Shown: positions 1 through 11,549, counted from the stretch's first letter. The stretch is 64,000 nucleotides of DNA from Paralithodes platypus (GCA_032716605.1 CM064509.1:44681120-44745119); one strand, 5' to 3'. The notes: generated by a model from the letters alone, not told the origin. A program made the numbers and translations.

Positions 1-300
1 TAAGAATAAATGGCGCATTAAGTGAGTGGTTTAGTGAGCAGATCGGAGTGAGACAGGGATGTGTGATGTCGCCCTGATTGTTTAATATCAACATGGATGG
101 GGTAATGAGAGAAGTAAAGGACAGAACAAGTAGAGAGGGAATAGAGATGGCGAGTGGTGGGAACAGAATTACTCACTAATGTGTTGTATGCGGATTACGC
201 AGTGTTATGTGCCGAGGGCGAGAATGACCTGTGCCAGATGGTGAAGATATTTGTGGAAGTTTGTGAAAGACGAGGTCTGAAAGTAAATGTTAATAAAATG
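1..300 (+). pseudogene. LINE reverse transcriptase fragment (LINE-B-like family)
   Basis: Broken piece of a non-LTR retrotransposon RT. Reading through several frame breaks, one sees the palm motif region (GVRQGCVMSP), an MDGVMRE segment, a decayed VLYADYAVL box where YADD is expected, and CERRGLKVNVNK. The same motif order is found in LINE-B at 6380-7160 on the other strand, so both belong to one LINE lineage. The second catalytic Asp of the box is Tyr here and several stops are present, so it is dead. It stops at about 300, where LINE-A sequence begins. The C-terminal part of the same kind of RT appears on the same strand at 17345-17800, so this may be the element into which LINE-A inserted. 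Confidence 0.7.
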
Positions 301-389
301 TTAGAAAATTAAAAGGATGGCTACAGTTATAGAACAAAATATAGCTAAGTTAGAGACAAGACATGGAGATAGAATTGCTGAATGAAAAA

Positions 390-1720
390 GATCAAAACCT
401 GCTACTCTACAATTGAGGCCCTCCAGAAACGAGCGACTGAGTTAGAGCAGCGGTGTAACAGCTACAACCTTCAGTCTGATACAAAAACGATCCCCACACA
501 CCCAACCAACTGTCTCCTCTTGGGAGACACCAATATACAACAAATCCTATTAACCTGAATGACAACTGCATCATAAGAACTATAAATAGAAGCTGGGTGA
601 CAGAAAAGCTCAACCAGATTCCTAGTGAATGTGTAATATATTGCAGCATGTATGACATTTTAAATAATACTCCCTCTGAAAATATACTTGACAACCTAAG
701 ATCACTAATTAGTGACCTTAAAGATAAAAACGGCAATATGCGGATATATGTCTGTCAGGTAGTACCAACATTGATGTCAGAAGATACTCAAGTTAAAATG
801 GGAGATTACAATAAAATCTTGGTAAATGGGCTGAAACTAATGGTATAACTATAATTAATACAGCCGCTAAGTTTACGTTTGGCACAGGAGACATATAGGA
901 TGACCTATGTTTCGATGTTGAAACAAACAATGAATATTCTACACTGAACAGACTAGGTGTCATTAGATTGTTAAGCACCATTGAAGAACAATGCCCTGAA
1001 TTTCATCTCTACAATAAAAAGATCCCCAAACATGTTAAGAAACAGCTCAAACAGTGGCATACAACAAACTTGAGGTAAAAGGCGACGGCTTCCTGGAGAT
1101 GCTCCCCATCACTCCACCACCTTGCCTACTGAAGGACTTACTCCCCAATGGTTCCCTGCTATGTCTGCTCACCGACAACTGCCCCTACTATAACCAACCG
1201 TTCATCTTACACAGCTGTTCAGAATACTGCCACCCACCTAACCCATGGGGCTGCCTCCAGGCTCTACACAACAACATGAGTGCAGCAGAGGAGACAGGAG
1301 GGTGGAGCCAGAGCCACTGCTCCTCTGGATCGACAATGGTCTGGTCGAGGTGACTCAAGGAACGTACCCTCCTATGACCAGTCATCCTCTACACGAACAA
1401 GGTTCCACACATAAGCAAGGGTGCAACATGAGAGACAGGAGGGCGGAGCCAGAGCCACCACACCCCTGAATCGGCAATGGTGTGGTCGAGGTGAGCCACG
1501 GAACGGACCCTACTATGACCCTCCATCCTCTACTCAAGCAAGGTCCCACATGCACAATCACAAATATACACACCATGGTTGTTTCAACTGTGGTGAGTTC
1601 AACTATCATCAGGCTAACTGTAGGTTTGACTATAAACTGAAATGCAAACTTTGTCATTGGACACAAGGAAAGGTTATGTCATTTGTACAACCTATCGGAG
1701 GTAGGCAAGGAAGGTAATGC
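390..1720 (+). pseudogene. LINE-A ORF1 remnant: coiled coil, SGNH-esterase-like domain, CCHC knuckle
   Basis: ORF1 of LINE-A in several frames. At 395-480 there is a short heptad-like stretch (ALQKRATELEQR). Near 515-535 LLLGDTNIQQ fits block I of SGNH/GDSL hydrolases with Thr in place of the nucleophile Ser. 597-848 is the longest open part (VTEKLNQIPSECVIYC to KLMV) and matches the middle of esterase-like ORF1 proteins of CR1/Jockey LINEs. At 1575-1670 there is a Cys/His cluster (CFNCGEFNYHQANC, then CKLC) like a nucleic-acid-binding zinc knuckle. 1054-1560 is Ser/Arg-rich and internally repeated (ERQEGGARAT occurs twice). Such ORF1 proteins bind LINE RNA. Multiple breaks make this non-functional. 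The esterase label is a family inference from motif spacing. Confidence 0.55.
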
Positions 1721-1739
1721 CAATGGACCTGTTACTACT

Positions 1740-3939
1740 CAAAGGAATAACTTGACAATTGAACATATCAATGCTCAATGCCTTCTTGCTAATAAGAATG
1801 AAATAGATCTTTTAGTTAATGAAAGGAATGTTGATATGATATGTATTAGTGAATCCTGATAGATCTCTGATATCATTAATTAACACATTTCTATCCCTAA
1901 TTATAAGGTTTACAGGTGCGACAAAGGAAGAGGAGGAGGTGTGTGTATTTATGTTAATGATTTTCCTACTGTTGCTCCTATAAATATATAAATTGAGAAG
2001 CCTGAAGGGGTTGAAGACGTATGGATTACGGTACAGTGCCGCAAACTGCCTTCTGTCATTATTGGATGTATGTACCATCATCCAATATCGAATTCACAAA
2101 GTTTTGAATATATAACTGATGTTTTTAATTTAATTCGACTATACGTAATAAGTCTTTTTATGTTCTCGGTGATTTTAATGATAATCTCTTAGCCATTAAA
2201 TGTAAAATGGAGAAAATTATCAATAATGCTAATCTAATCCAATTAATTGACAAACCAACAAGAATTACACCCCACTCTGCTACATTATTTGATATAAGTG
2301 TACCAAACAAGCCTGATTTAGTACTTCACTGTGACATAATCCCCTACTCCATAGCTGACCATGATTTAATTACCCTCACGATAAATCTATGTAAACCAAA
2401 ACGACAACCAACTATTTAAACAAATCGCCAAATGAAAAACTACTCTCAGGATATATTGTGTGATTCACTGTTAAGAGAAAACTACTCTCAGGATATATTG
2501 TGTGATTCACTGTTAAGAGAAAACTACTCTCAGGATATATTGTGTGATTCACTGTTAAGAGAAAACTACTCTCAGGATATATTGTGTGATTCACTGTTAA
2601 GAGAAAACTACTCTCAGGATATATTGTGTGATTCACTGTTAAGAGAAAACTTCTCTCAGGATATATTGTGTGATTCACTGTTAAGAGAAAACTACTCTCA
2701 GGATATATTGTGTGATTCACTGTTAAGAGAAAACTACTCTCAGGATATATTGTGTGATTCACTGTTAAGAGAAAACTACTCTCAGGATATATTGTGTGAT
2801 TCACTGTTAAGAGAAAACTACTCTCAGGATATATTGTGTGATTCACTGTTAAGAGAAAACTACTCTCAGGATATATTGTGTGATTCACTGTTAAGAGAAA
2901 ACTACTCTCAGGATATATTGTGTGATTCACTGTTAAGAGAAAACTACTCTCAGGATATATTGTGTGATTCACTGTTAAGATAAAACTACTCTCAGGATAT
3001 ATTGTGTGATTCACTGTTAAGAGAAAACTACTCTCAGGATATATTGTGTGATTCACTGTTAAGATAAAACTACTCTCAGGATATATTGTGTGATTCACTG
3101 TTAAGATAAAACTACTCTCAGGATATATTGTGTGATTCACTGTTAAGAGAAAAGGACAATCTTTGAAACTGACAGTGTTGATATTCAGATTAATTTATTC
3201 ACTGACATTAGTAATAAATGTCTAGATTCATGTGCTCCTATAGTAACCAAAGAGGTAAGGAGGCCCTTTGCCCCATGGGTCACTGAGGGTTTACGAACTC
3301 TAATGCAGGAGAGGAAGAGTGTACAAAATAAACTCAAGAATAATAGATATAATGTAAGCTTACAAGACAAATATAAAAACATAAAACAAAAACAAAGTAA
3401 AAGTGCAGCTTCACAGAGCTAAATCAGAATATTATAACAAACAGTTAAAAGAGAGAAGAGGTAATACTAAATCCACTTGGAAAACTCTGAGAAAATTAGT
3501 CCCAAAAAGTAAGAAGACGAGTAATGAGTTACATATGAATGATAACGAAAATAATAAACTTAAAGCTGTATTTTTTTTTTTTTTTTTGTGCTAATGTTGG
3601 TAAGGATACATTCGAAAAATCTCAGCAGTATCTTGGTAATATTAGTGACAGACCACGTCTGGAAGATACGGACTTACGTGATAATATAAATCAAATAAAT
3701 ATGTTTCGACCGGAACCCACATACTGTATATTGATACCATTATTCTTGTAGTACAACACTTATAATATACTAACTTGTACGGTTCAGATGGTATTCCATT
3801 ACGTTTCCAAAGAGACTACCTTTCAGTAATCATCATGTATTTACCTTGCATAATAAATACTTCAATATTAACGGGAGGTTTCCCCGAATCGTGGAAACAT
3901 TCTGTTGTTGTTCCTATTTTTAAGTTTGGTAACATACAC
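1740..3939 (+). pseudogene. LINE-A ORF2, endonuclease and start of RT
   Basis: APE-type endonuclease of ORF2, decayed. Visible blocks: DLLVNERNVDMICISES near 1810, a GGGVCIYV strand near 1935, GDFNDN near 2170 (metal-binding Asp/Asn loop) and IADHDLITL near 2350 (catalytic SDH region with Ser replaced by Ala). The open part 2207-2419 covers the C-terminal half of the domain. The linker holds the 42-bp minisatellite at 2436-3152. From 3180 the inter-domain region continues (NKLKNNRYNVSLQ, then KSEYYNKQLKERR), interrupted by a poly-T run at 3570. The RT domain starts at 3775 (YGSDGIPLRF, then SWKHSVVVPIFK) and stops at 3939 where LINE-B inserted. Confidence 0.7.
2436..3152 (+). repeat. 42-bp minisatellite inside the LINE-A coding sequence, 17 units
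   Basis: About 17 head-to-tail copies of a 42-bp unit (AAAACTACTCTCAGGATATA plus 22 more bases). The period is a multiple of three and the unit encodes 14 residues (NYSQDILCDSLLRE) in the LINE-A frame, so frames stay open on both strands. Units differ by only a few substitutions: one TAC to TTC, several GAG to GAT that create TAA. The flanks read as ordinary LINE-A linker with a single unit, so this is a coding segment that expanded after insertion of the LINE. The open frames over the array are a by-product of the period, not genes. Confidence 0.95.
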
Positions 3940-4039
3940 TATCTATTTATCTATCTATCTATTGCCTGACGCCGCGATCCCCGAAGGAGTGGCCACGACC
4001 GAACCGCCCCCATGCACCTCTGTCCCCTTTAAAAAAAAG

Positions 4040-4078
<39 letters not shown>

Positions 4079-4230
4079 TCCCACCCCTTTCCCATTCTTA
4101 AGTAAGCCATTTTAGATTTACAGAAGAGTGACAATTACTGCATGTCCACAAATATTTCAGTAATGTAAGCATGTTTCCTTTTATTTTTTTATTTTTTTTT
4201 TTTTTTATTTTATTAAGGTGACAGTTACAA
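3940..4230 (-). repeat. LINE-B 3' tail: (ATAG)n, long A-rich run and T-rich run
   Basis: 3945-3963 is a (CTAT)n microsatellite, read as (ATAG)n at the LINE-B 3' end. 4030-4076 is an almost pure A run of nearly 50 bases on the + strand. 4180-4215 is T-rich. Between them is non-coding sequence without recognisable genes. Homopolymers of this length are error-prone in assemblies. Confidence 0.75.
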
Positions 4231-4299
4231 TGTGGTGTACAACCTATCTTATTCTAGTTACCTTATAGTTTATCTTATTGTACCAGTACCTCCCTACAA

Positions 4300-4775
4300 T
4301 CAACCTAGTTGTTCCCCAATTCGGCCCTCCGCCACGACCATTTCAAAGTCCACGTCTCTCACTCTTGTCCTCTGTAGCGGGGAGGACCTTGTACCCCTGA
4401 GACATAGGAGTGCAGACCTGAGAAGAGAGAAAGAGAGCCGGCATCTCATCCAAGTTATAACTTGGCTTCTATGCTGGTGCTTTTTCTCCGATATTTGTTC
4501 AGCTAATCTGGCATAGAAGACACTTGCAGAAGGTCCCATTCCTCCCGATGATGAGAAGACCAGAGGAGTAAAGCTTCCTTGATCCCTGTTCAAAATTCTT
4601 TCTTCATAAGCTCTGTCCCCAGTCAGTCGACGCCCCTCCTCCCAACCAGCACCGCCTTCATCCATATACTTCCTCACTCCATCCTTCCACCTCTCTTTCG
4701 GTCTACCTCTCCCTCTCTGTCCTTCCACCTCACTCTCGTACACCTTCCTAGTCATTCTCTCAAATTCCCATTCTC
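4300..4775 (-). pseudogene. LINE-B RT C-terminal domain and 3' UTR
   Basis: Continuation of the LINE-B protein beyond the LINE-C insertion. Minus strand from 4755: MTRKVYESEVEGQRGRGRPK, then ERWKDGVRKYMDEGG, the conserved basic C-terminal tail of this RT group (YVSEVEG-RGRGRPK-RW). The coding part ends near 4585 (EERILNRDQGS) and the rest to 4300 is likely 3' UTR although a frame stays open. A related tail is at 17500-17660. Related segments carry a WFGHMER-like stretch just before this point, which here lies on the far side of LINE-C at about 5970. Confidence 0.75.
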
Positions 4776-5970
4776 AAATTAGGTCATGGCTAATTGGTAG
4801 GAAACAGAGAGTCAGCATAAATGGTACCAAGTCAGAGTGGGGAGCAGTCAAAAGTGGTGTCCCCCAGGGATCGGTATTAGGTCCCCTGTTGTTTCTTATA
4901 TATATAAATGACCTAGATTTAGGTATAACTAGTAGGATAAGTAAATTCGCAGACGATACTAAAATGGGGAGATCAATTGATTCAAATAGCGATATAGAGT
5001 GCCTCCAAAGGGATCTAGATACCTTACATGAATGGTCAGTAAATTGGCAGATGAAGTTTAACATTGACAAATGCAAGATATTAAAGATAGGGAAGATGCA
5101 AACAAATGTTAAATATAAACTAGCTAATTTAGAATTAGAAAATTCAGACTGCGAGAAAGATCTAGGTGTGTTTGTTAGCAATGATTTGAAGCCTAGAAAA
5201 CAGTGTATAAGCGTTCGTAATAAGGCAAACAGGATTCTCGGGTTCATCTCTAGGAGAGTGAGTAACAGAACTGCTGATGTTATCTTAAAACTTTACTTGT
5301 CATTATTGAGACCCCATATGGATTATGCTGTCCAATTTTGGTGTCCTTATTAAAGAATGGACATAGATTCATTGGAGAGAGTACAGCGTAGAATGACAAA
5401 AATTATCCATAATATTAGAAATCTTCCGTATGAAGAAAGGTTGAAGAAATTAGGTTCACATTCGTTAGAGAGACGCAGAGTTAGAGGGGATATGATAGAG
5501 GTGTTCAAGTGGGTTAGTGGGATTAACAAAGGGGACATGACAAATGTACTAAAGCTCAGTGATAGCGAAAGAACTCGTACCAATGGTTTCAAATTAGATA
5601 AATTTCGTTTCAGAAAAGATATAGGCAAATATTGGTTTGGTAACAGAGTTGTAGATGGGTGGAATAGACTACCAAGTGCTATAGTGGGATTAAAAACGGT
5701 AGGGAGCTTTAAGATAAAATTGGATAAGCATATGGACGAGAAGGGTTGGGTGTGAAGGGGGATCAGCCGGGTTGGGCCAATCAGCGCTCTGCAGACCCCC
5801 GTAATCCTGCGTTAATCTCTAACTGTTTTGGTAAGATGATCCTCAGTATTAGAGTGTTGAGCCTATAATTGGGCTTGTAATTGGGGTTGTGTGGGACAGG
5901 GATCTGCCTTGCTTAGGCCAATCGGCTTTCTGCAGACTCCCATTTTCTTATGTTCTTATGTTCTTATGTT
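4776..5970 (+). mobile_element. LINE-C, 5'-truncated CR1-like LINE inserted in LINE-B
   Basis: Begins in the RT palm (SWLIGRKQRV) without any 5' part, as is usual for 5'-truncated LINEs, and ends with a 3' UTR and an 8-bp tail repeat (TTCTTATG) at 5945-5970. A short octamer 3' tail is characteristic of CR1-type LINEs. The 3' UTR contains two related blocks (5762-5805 and 5898-5945, both with GGCCAATC and CTGCAGAC), so it is internally duplicated. LINE-B sequence resumes on both sides. Target duplication was not resolved. Confidence 0.8.
4787..5755 (+). pseudogene. LINE-C RT palm-thumb and C-terminal domain, one in-frame stop
   Basis: Reverse transcriptase for target-primed retrotransposition. 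In order: [20 protein letters not shown] (palm), KFADDTKMG (the YADD box with Phe, both catalytic Asp kept), NIDKCKILKIG, DLGVFVSNDLKP, LLRPHMDYAVQFW, then after the stop LERVQRRMTKII and NRVVDGWNRLPSA. Everything is open except one TAA at 5351-5353, after which the same frame continues to 5755. The N-terminal RT fingers and the endonuclease are missing. This is the least decayed LINE coding segment of the window, which agrees with its being the innermost insertion of its nest. Confidence 0.85.
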
Positions 5971-5984
5971 CCATATGGCCAAAC

Positions 5985-7957
5985 CATCTCAAGGTGTTCC
6001 TTTCTACACTTTCCAGCACATCTACCTCCACACCACACCTCCTTCTTACTTCCTCATTTGTCTGTCTATCCCTCCATGTAACTCTGCACGCACTTCTCAA
6101 GTAACTCATTTCTACCCCTTTCACTCTTGGTCTGAGTCTCTTCTCAAACGTCCATGCTTCGTCAGTGTCGGGATTACCACACTGTCATGCAAGGACTTCT
6201 TCACTTCCATACTGACCACCCTATTTCTTGTTACTGCTTTCAGCGTTAATCCAACCCTCTTCCCCTGTTGCACCCTCTCCTGCACTTCTTCATCCATAGT
6301 CCCATCTTTACTCAACACACTGCCCAGATACTTAAATGAGCTGACAATCTCCATAGCCTGACCGTTCAACTTCACGTGCACTCTGTGGCTTCACCCCTTT
6401 CGAAGACCATAACCTTGCTCTTCCCCGCATTTACCTTCAGATTCCGTTTTTCGCACACTGTTCCAAACACATTTACAAGACCCTGCAACTCCCACTCATT
6501 ATCGCTCATCAGAACTGTATCATCAGCAAACAGCAGTACAGGCAGCTTCCACTCATTTCCCTCCCTTATCAGCGATACACCAACATCCACTGCTCTTCCT
6601 TGTATTTTTTTCATGACTCCATCCATATTATACAGTAAACAACCACAGGGACATCACACACCCCTGTTTCAACCCAACATTCAGGTCAAAGAACTCGCTC
6701 TGCTCATTCTTCACACATACTGCCGCCTTTGCACCCTCATACATGCTCTTCACTGCTTTCAGCAACTTGCCATCTACTCCGTATATTTTAAGTGTTTTCC
6801 ACATACCTTCTCTATCCACTCTGTCATAGGCCTTCTCCAAGTCCATAAAGGCAACATACACCTTTTGTTTCTTCTCCAGATATTTCTCCACAACACAATT
6901 CAGGGTAAAAATCTGATCTACACATCCTCTTCCCTTCCTAAAACCTCCCTGCTCGTCACCTATCCATTTCTCCGTTCTCACTCTCATTCTCTCAATCACC
7001 ACCCTACTGTACACCTTCCCTACTATGCTTGGAAGACATATTCCTCGGTGGCTACCACTCACTCCTCTTTCCCCTTTACCCTTATATAGGGGGACTATTA
7101 TGCCTGTCATCCAGTCATCAGGAGCACTCCCCTTCTCCCATGCTAGTTTGCACATTTTTCATACCCATTCGATCACTATCTCACCACCATACCTCAACAA
7201 TTTCCCACACACTTCATCTGTTACTGGTGCTTTCCCCAACTTCACTCTTGTCATGGCTTCCCACACTTCTGACCTCCTGATCCCCACCTCCTCCTCCACT
7301 ACTTCTCTTCTTCTCCCTCCCATACCCCATCCAAATATGTTTGCTGGCGCTTCATTCCTTACATTTATCAACTCGTTGAAGTACTCCCTCCATCTTTCGA
7401 CTCTCTCTTGCTTCTCGGCTAGCATTCTCCCATTCTTATCTTTCGCACCCTTACTGTTTCCCTTGCTACCTTCCCTAACTTTCTTGACTTCTTTTCAGAA
7501 CAGTTTCTTACACTCCCTCCATTTTACACTCAGATTCCTTCCAAATTCTTCATCTACTCTTCTCTTACTTTCCTTCACAACTCTCTTCACCACTCTCTCT
7601 CTCTCCACGTACCTCGCTCGTTTCTGACTCTCCAAATCTTCATTCGCTCTACTACCCAACCACTCTTTATACGCTTTCTTCTTGTCTTCCACAGCTATGT
7701 TTACCTCTTTTGTCCACCATGCTGTACCTTTCCCTCCCCTCCCTCTTCTCCTTACTCCACACACCTTCTCACATACTGCACAGATCTCTTCCTTAAAAAC
7801 CTTGCTCATCTCCTCCACTTCCTCCATATCTTCCAGGTCGAACCCCCCTAGTCGTCTTTCTACTGCTCTCCTGTGCTCTTCCCTGATTTCCTCCTCCTGT
7901 AGCCTCTCCACCCTCCTCTCCATTCCACCTTCCTCTCGCCTCCCTCCAGCTCTCCTC
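5985..7957 (-). pseudogene. LINE-B linker and reverse transcriptase
   Basis: Minus-strand RT in consecutive broken frames. 7957-7495: charged linker rich in Arg/Glu (ERRVERLQEEEIREEHRRAV). 7425-7159: YFNELINVRNEA and KLGKAPVTDEVCGKLL, the start of the RT fold. 7155-6628: IIVPLYKGKGER, FRKGRGCVDQIF, FMDLEKAYDRVDREG (motif A Asp) and GLKQGCVMSLWLF. 6626-6372: LLFADDTVLMSDNEWELQG (catalytic ADD) and KVNAGKSKVMVFERG. 6381-6121: FKYLGSVLSKDGTMDEE and a thumb-like segment. Near 5970 TLRWFGHM is cut by LINE-C. Stops at 7492, 7156 and 6627 and a shift near 6375 inactivate it. The mirror-image + strand frames are shadows. Confidence 0.8.
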
Positions 7958-7965
7958 ACATACAC

Positions 7966-9221
7966 GAAGCTAGTAATTACCGTCAAATAGCTCTATTACA
8001 GATACATTCTAAGGTACTGGGAAGGATAATCGCATCTCAGCTTGAAAAACATTTAGAAGGTTGTCAGCTTCTCAGTAACACCCGACATGGCTTTAGATCT
8101 AATTTATCAACTGAAACTGCTCTTTTGACACTATCAAATACATTATATGCAAATATGGATAAAAGAAAAGTCTCTGTAGTCTTGCTATGTGACCTATCGA
8201 AGGCATTTGATAGTGTCTGCCATGATATACTAATTCATAAATGTATCAAGTTAAGAATTGACCCATTTTGGATCAAGAGTTATTTAGAGAAGATAACACA
8301 ATCTGTTCGCATTGGAAATCATATTTCTGAAAAGCTCGAAATATCATATGGAGTCCCACAGGGATCTGTACTAGGTCCATTATTATTTATAATATACAGT
8401 ATGTAAATGATCTCTCACGTTACATTCCAGATTGTCAAATCATACAGTATGCTGACGATATTCAATTTATCCACACAGGTAGCATTGAAAATATTGAAGA
8501 TCTTATTCACAGAAGCGAAGAAACCTTAAACTGTGTGAAAACGTATATTCATATGAATGAACTATTGTTCAACACCAAAAAGACTCAATGTATGTGTATT
8601 GGTACCAGAGGACTCTTGTCACGTATACCCTGTGGCACTTACATACAAAATAATTATACTACCATGTGGGTTTAATTCTCCATTCAAGGATTCACGGCAT
8701 TGTGAATATATCTCTCACTTACATACAGGTTGACGGCACCCATATTATACCAAGTAGCTCTCTAAAGAATCTGGGTATATATATTGATAATTATATGTAA
8801 TTTGACACACATATTAGTGAAATAAGCAAGAGGATTTTTGTTATGTTAATGTACGTACATGAATCGCATTAAGGATAGTCTAAATAAGTGCTCGAGGATT
8901 ACTGTTATACAATCACTGGTCTTAGGCATAATAAATTATGGTTTAAAGATATGGGGTACAAAATATTCAACACAGTTAAAACGTGTGCAGAAACTTCGCC
9001 GCAAAGGTGGCAGTAGGCGGTGTTAAATATGACCTTGTAACACCATATATGAGTGAACTGGAATGACTTAATATAGAAAATAAATACAAGTTTGTTATGG
9101 GATTAGCAGTTTATCGTGTAATCAATAAAACTCTACCTAACTGGCTATATCACTGTAAGTGATATATGCACTTTTAATACCAAACATCAACAACAACTGT
9201 ATATTCCTAAATCAAATACAT
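7966..9221 (+). pseudogene. LINE-A ORF2, RT domain (middle part)
   Basis: Resumes the LINE-A RT directly after the LINE-B target duplication with EASNYRQIALLQIHSKVLG. Then FRSNLSTETALL, LLCDLSKAFDSVCHD (motif A), [17 protein letters not shown] (motif B), QYADDIQFIH at about 8448 (intact YADD), NTKKTQCMCIGT and SSLKNLGIYID. The longest open run is 8125-8406, followed by a TAA in the short spacer before NDLSRYIPD. Further breaks lie at 8640-8730. The C-terminal region reaches 9221 and is cut by BEL-1 in a Gln/Tyr/Pro segment that continues at 17028. Confidence 0.8.
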
Positions 9222-10007
9222 TATCGTGTAATACGATAGTGTAAGATAATTTATGTGATTATGTACGTCTCTGTGACGTCACTAGGTATACGACAGTCTA
9301 ACGGTCGTTCCCACGGTAGGGCGTAGGACGAGTAGATCATATAATATTATTATAACATTGTAAGTAATTTAAGATTATAAAAGGCCTAATATGCTATTAA
9401 GCAATATTGACATGGTCTTATGTAGTATATATAATTTATTGTATTGAGCAACCTAGATGGGTACGATAAATTGGGCTCGTGGCGTTTGCCAAGGCAGCAA
9501 GATGTAGGTCTGGACGAGGTTCAGAGCCTTCACCACCACCAACCAGTTAACATATAATTTCTGCCTTCAGTTGATCGAGCTTTTGTGCCTCTAATCACAA
9601 TACACTGACAGCAATACATACATCTACACCATCACGACGCTCTCATCGATGCCATGACTGACTGACAGATAAGCATAGTATTCATGTCCCTTCCCATATA
9701 ATCATTTGATCCTTTCTTTCAATTGACTCGAGCCTTAGGGCCGGTGTCTAGCTTCCCCATTGTCCGCCATATTGGGTAGAACGTTCTCCTTTGTTTCGTT
9801 GCCACTTGGAACTATTGGTGAGTTAATTCCTGGCTAATATTAACCCTTATAACCTTACCCTATATATAATTTATTATGCGAGACCTTTGGATATAAATTA
9901 GCTTATTTCAGATTGAATTCAATTTAGATATGGAGTAATTTGATTTAGATTGATTTTGTTTGGATTATAGCTTATAGATATTTAACTTCCATTGATAGTA
10001 TACCACA
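9222..10007 (+). repeat. BEL-1 left LTR
   Basis: 786 bp, matching 16215-17023 along its full length with scattered substitutions and several small indels. Starts TATCGTGTAATAC and ends ATAGTATACCACA. The start is set by the ACAT duplication; in the right copy the bases before it (TG) would allow a TG start, so the edge is certain to about 2 bp. The last 250 bp are almost identical between the copies. Confidence 0.9.
9274..9383 (+). promoter_or_regulatory. BEL-1 LTR promoter: CRE palindrome and TATA box
   Basis: A perfect CRE palindrome TGACGTCA at 9274-9281 and a TATA box TATAAAAG at 9376-9383 lie in promoter order. Both are kept in the right LTR (16267-16274 and 16363-16370), although other LTR positions differ. 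TGACGTCA is the consensus ATF/CREB site. That it drives this LTR is inference. Confidence 0.5.
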
Positions 10008-10030
10008 TTGGTGCCCAGACCCCGGGAATT
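10008..10030 (+). other. BEL-1 primer-binding site region
   Basis: One base after the LTR end, TGGTGCCCAGACCCCGGG begins at 10009 with the TGG expected to pair with a tRNA CCA end. I could not assign the tRNA with confidence. Confidence 0.6.
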
Positions 10031-10417
10031 AGCTACCAGTAAGGAATTTGTTATGGCAATAAGCAAGGGGACATATAACAGGATGCAGGAACAACTCTAT
10101 GATAAACTGGTAAGGCTAGCCAAGCGATGGTTAGAGCCGGAATGCAGGGTCACGTTGTTGCACCTGCCTAAGTCCTGCATCCCACCCATCATCTTCCCCA
10201 ATAATTTTATTTTTCATTTCAGACTTCCTGTGACATATGACCTGACCTAACATTTGTTCTTGTTCAATATGACCCTTTAGTGTAGGTATTGCTATTTTGT
10301 GTGCTATTTTTTCTCCATAACATAGAAGTCTGCCGGTCGGCGTCTCTTACCTAGGCTATTATTTTGCCGTTGTATTTGTAACATTTTAGGTAAATAGCCT
10401 ACAGGCTTACATACAAA

Positions 10418-11549
10418 ATGAGTAAACAGGAAGAGACACCGTCTAGTGGGGTGCTGAGCAAAGCCCCTAAAAATCAGAGGGCGGGACTTCGGGGAGTATC
10501 AATAGGTTAATTATTGATGTCAACGCTTTCATCACTACTGCGGACCGCGAGGAATTAGAGGCTAGGTTAGACAATGTCCAGGCTACCCACAGTCGTATTG
10601 TTGCTCTAAGTGAGGTGATTGTGGCAGGCATGACAGAGGAGATAGAGATATTTGCAGATTGTGATAATCGCGCCCTCTATGATGAACCTGTCTTTAAAGC
10701 AAAGCACCTATTACAGCGCGCTGTCGCAAATAAGAAGGGAGGCGAGAACGAAGCCCATAGAAGGGTTGACCCGAAACACACTGTGCACCTCCCAAAGCTC
10801 TATCTTCCTACATTTGGGGGCAAATTGACTGAGTGGTTAGCTTTTTGGGATGTATTTCGGTCTACATTTCATGAATCCTCTTTGGATAATGTCCGTAAGT
10901 TTCACTACCTGAAAGGACAAATGGAAGGAGAGGCCATACATTTGATAGAGGGTTTTGCGGTAGTAGGTGATAGCTATCTTGAGGCAGTACAACTATTACA
11001 GTCCACATACGGGGATCAAGAGCAGTTGAAGATGGCCCATGTCATTGCCTTGTTAAAGCTCGCAGAACCACAGTATAAGGTTGAGGAGTTAGCAAATTTT
11101 AGGGCAAATATGGAGTGCCATACTCGATTGCTAGACACCCTAGGGCTCACCACACAGGAAATGATAGTCATTATCTTACGTCAGAAGCTTCCTATGGCAA
11201 TACTTGACAAGGTTAGATCGTTTGATCTGGGGGAGTTCAAAACTCAGTTCAGTAAAGAAATTAGTATCTACAGTTGAACAATGGGAGAATGTATGTGTCG
11301 GGAGGGAGTGGGAATGTGGAGATGAGGGGAACTGTAAGCATGACGGTGGGGACTAAAGGAAAGAAAGAGGGTACATATAAGAAACCTGCTCAGATTCTAT
11401 GTAAGCTATGTAACAACAAACATAAATGGAGTTTCTGTGTAAAAAACCCAACAAATGAGACAAAACTAGCACAGGCATAGAGGTTGAAGCTATGTGTAGG
11501 TTGTCTAAGTAAGGAACATGGTAAGCAGGGACAATGTACTGCTACATAC
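10418..11549 (+). pseudogene. BEL-1 gag (DUF1759-like) with first zinc knuckle
   Basis: Structural polyprotein that packages element RNA. ATG at 10418 (MSKQEETPSSG) is the likely start; a frame change near 10505 follows. The main open frame ends at 11277 and contains HLPKLYLPTFGGKLTEWLAF and FWDVFRSTFHESSLDNVRKF, the signature of the DUF1759 capsid-like domain (PF03564), then YLKGQMEGEAIHLIEGF. A frameshift at about 11255-11275 leads to the zinc knuckle (CKLCNNKHKWSFC, a CX2CX4HX4C-type motif) at about 11400. An in-frame TAG at 11478-11480 is followed by LCVGCLSKEHGKQGQC, the next Cys cluster, cut at 11550 by the MITE. A last CCHC knuckle lies just beyond it at 12040-12080. BEL-2 has the same layout without the stop. 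Confidence 0.85.

Larger units (their letters stand above)
3940..7957 (-). mobile_element. LINE-B, 5'-truncated LINE inserted in LINE-A with 8-bp target duplication
   Basis: Inserted in reverse orientation in the LINE-A RT domain. The 8-mer ACATACAC flanks it at 3932-3939 and 7958-7965, and the LINE-A frame resumes directly after the right copy. On the minus strand it runs from a truncated 5' end at 7957 to a 3' end at 3940 with an (ATAG)n tail preceded by GGCA. The same tail type recurs at 32605-32640, so it marks the family. The RT (MDLEKAYDRVDREGMW, GLKQGCVMSL, ADDTVLMS) belongs to a LINE group with GLRQGCVMSP and KLKVN-GKSKVM motifs; I cannot place the clade firmly. It is split by LINE-C at about 4776-5970. 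Confidence 0.85.

Noticed and set aside
2412..3140. Long open frames on both strands over the 42-bp array (242 and 183 codons)
   Set aside because: The period is a multiple of three, so any stop-free unit keeps frames open. The + strand unit is LINE-A coding sequence and the minus-strand frame is a mirror.
6376..7990. Several + strand frames of 100-237 codons
   Set aside because: They are Ser/Pro/Leu-rich mirror images of the minus-strand LINE-B RT, which shows proper catalytic motifs.
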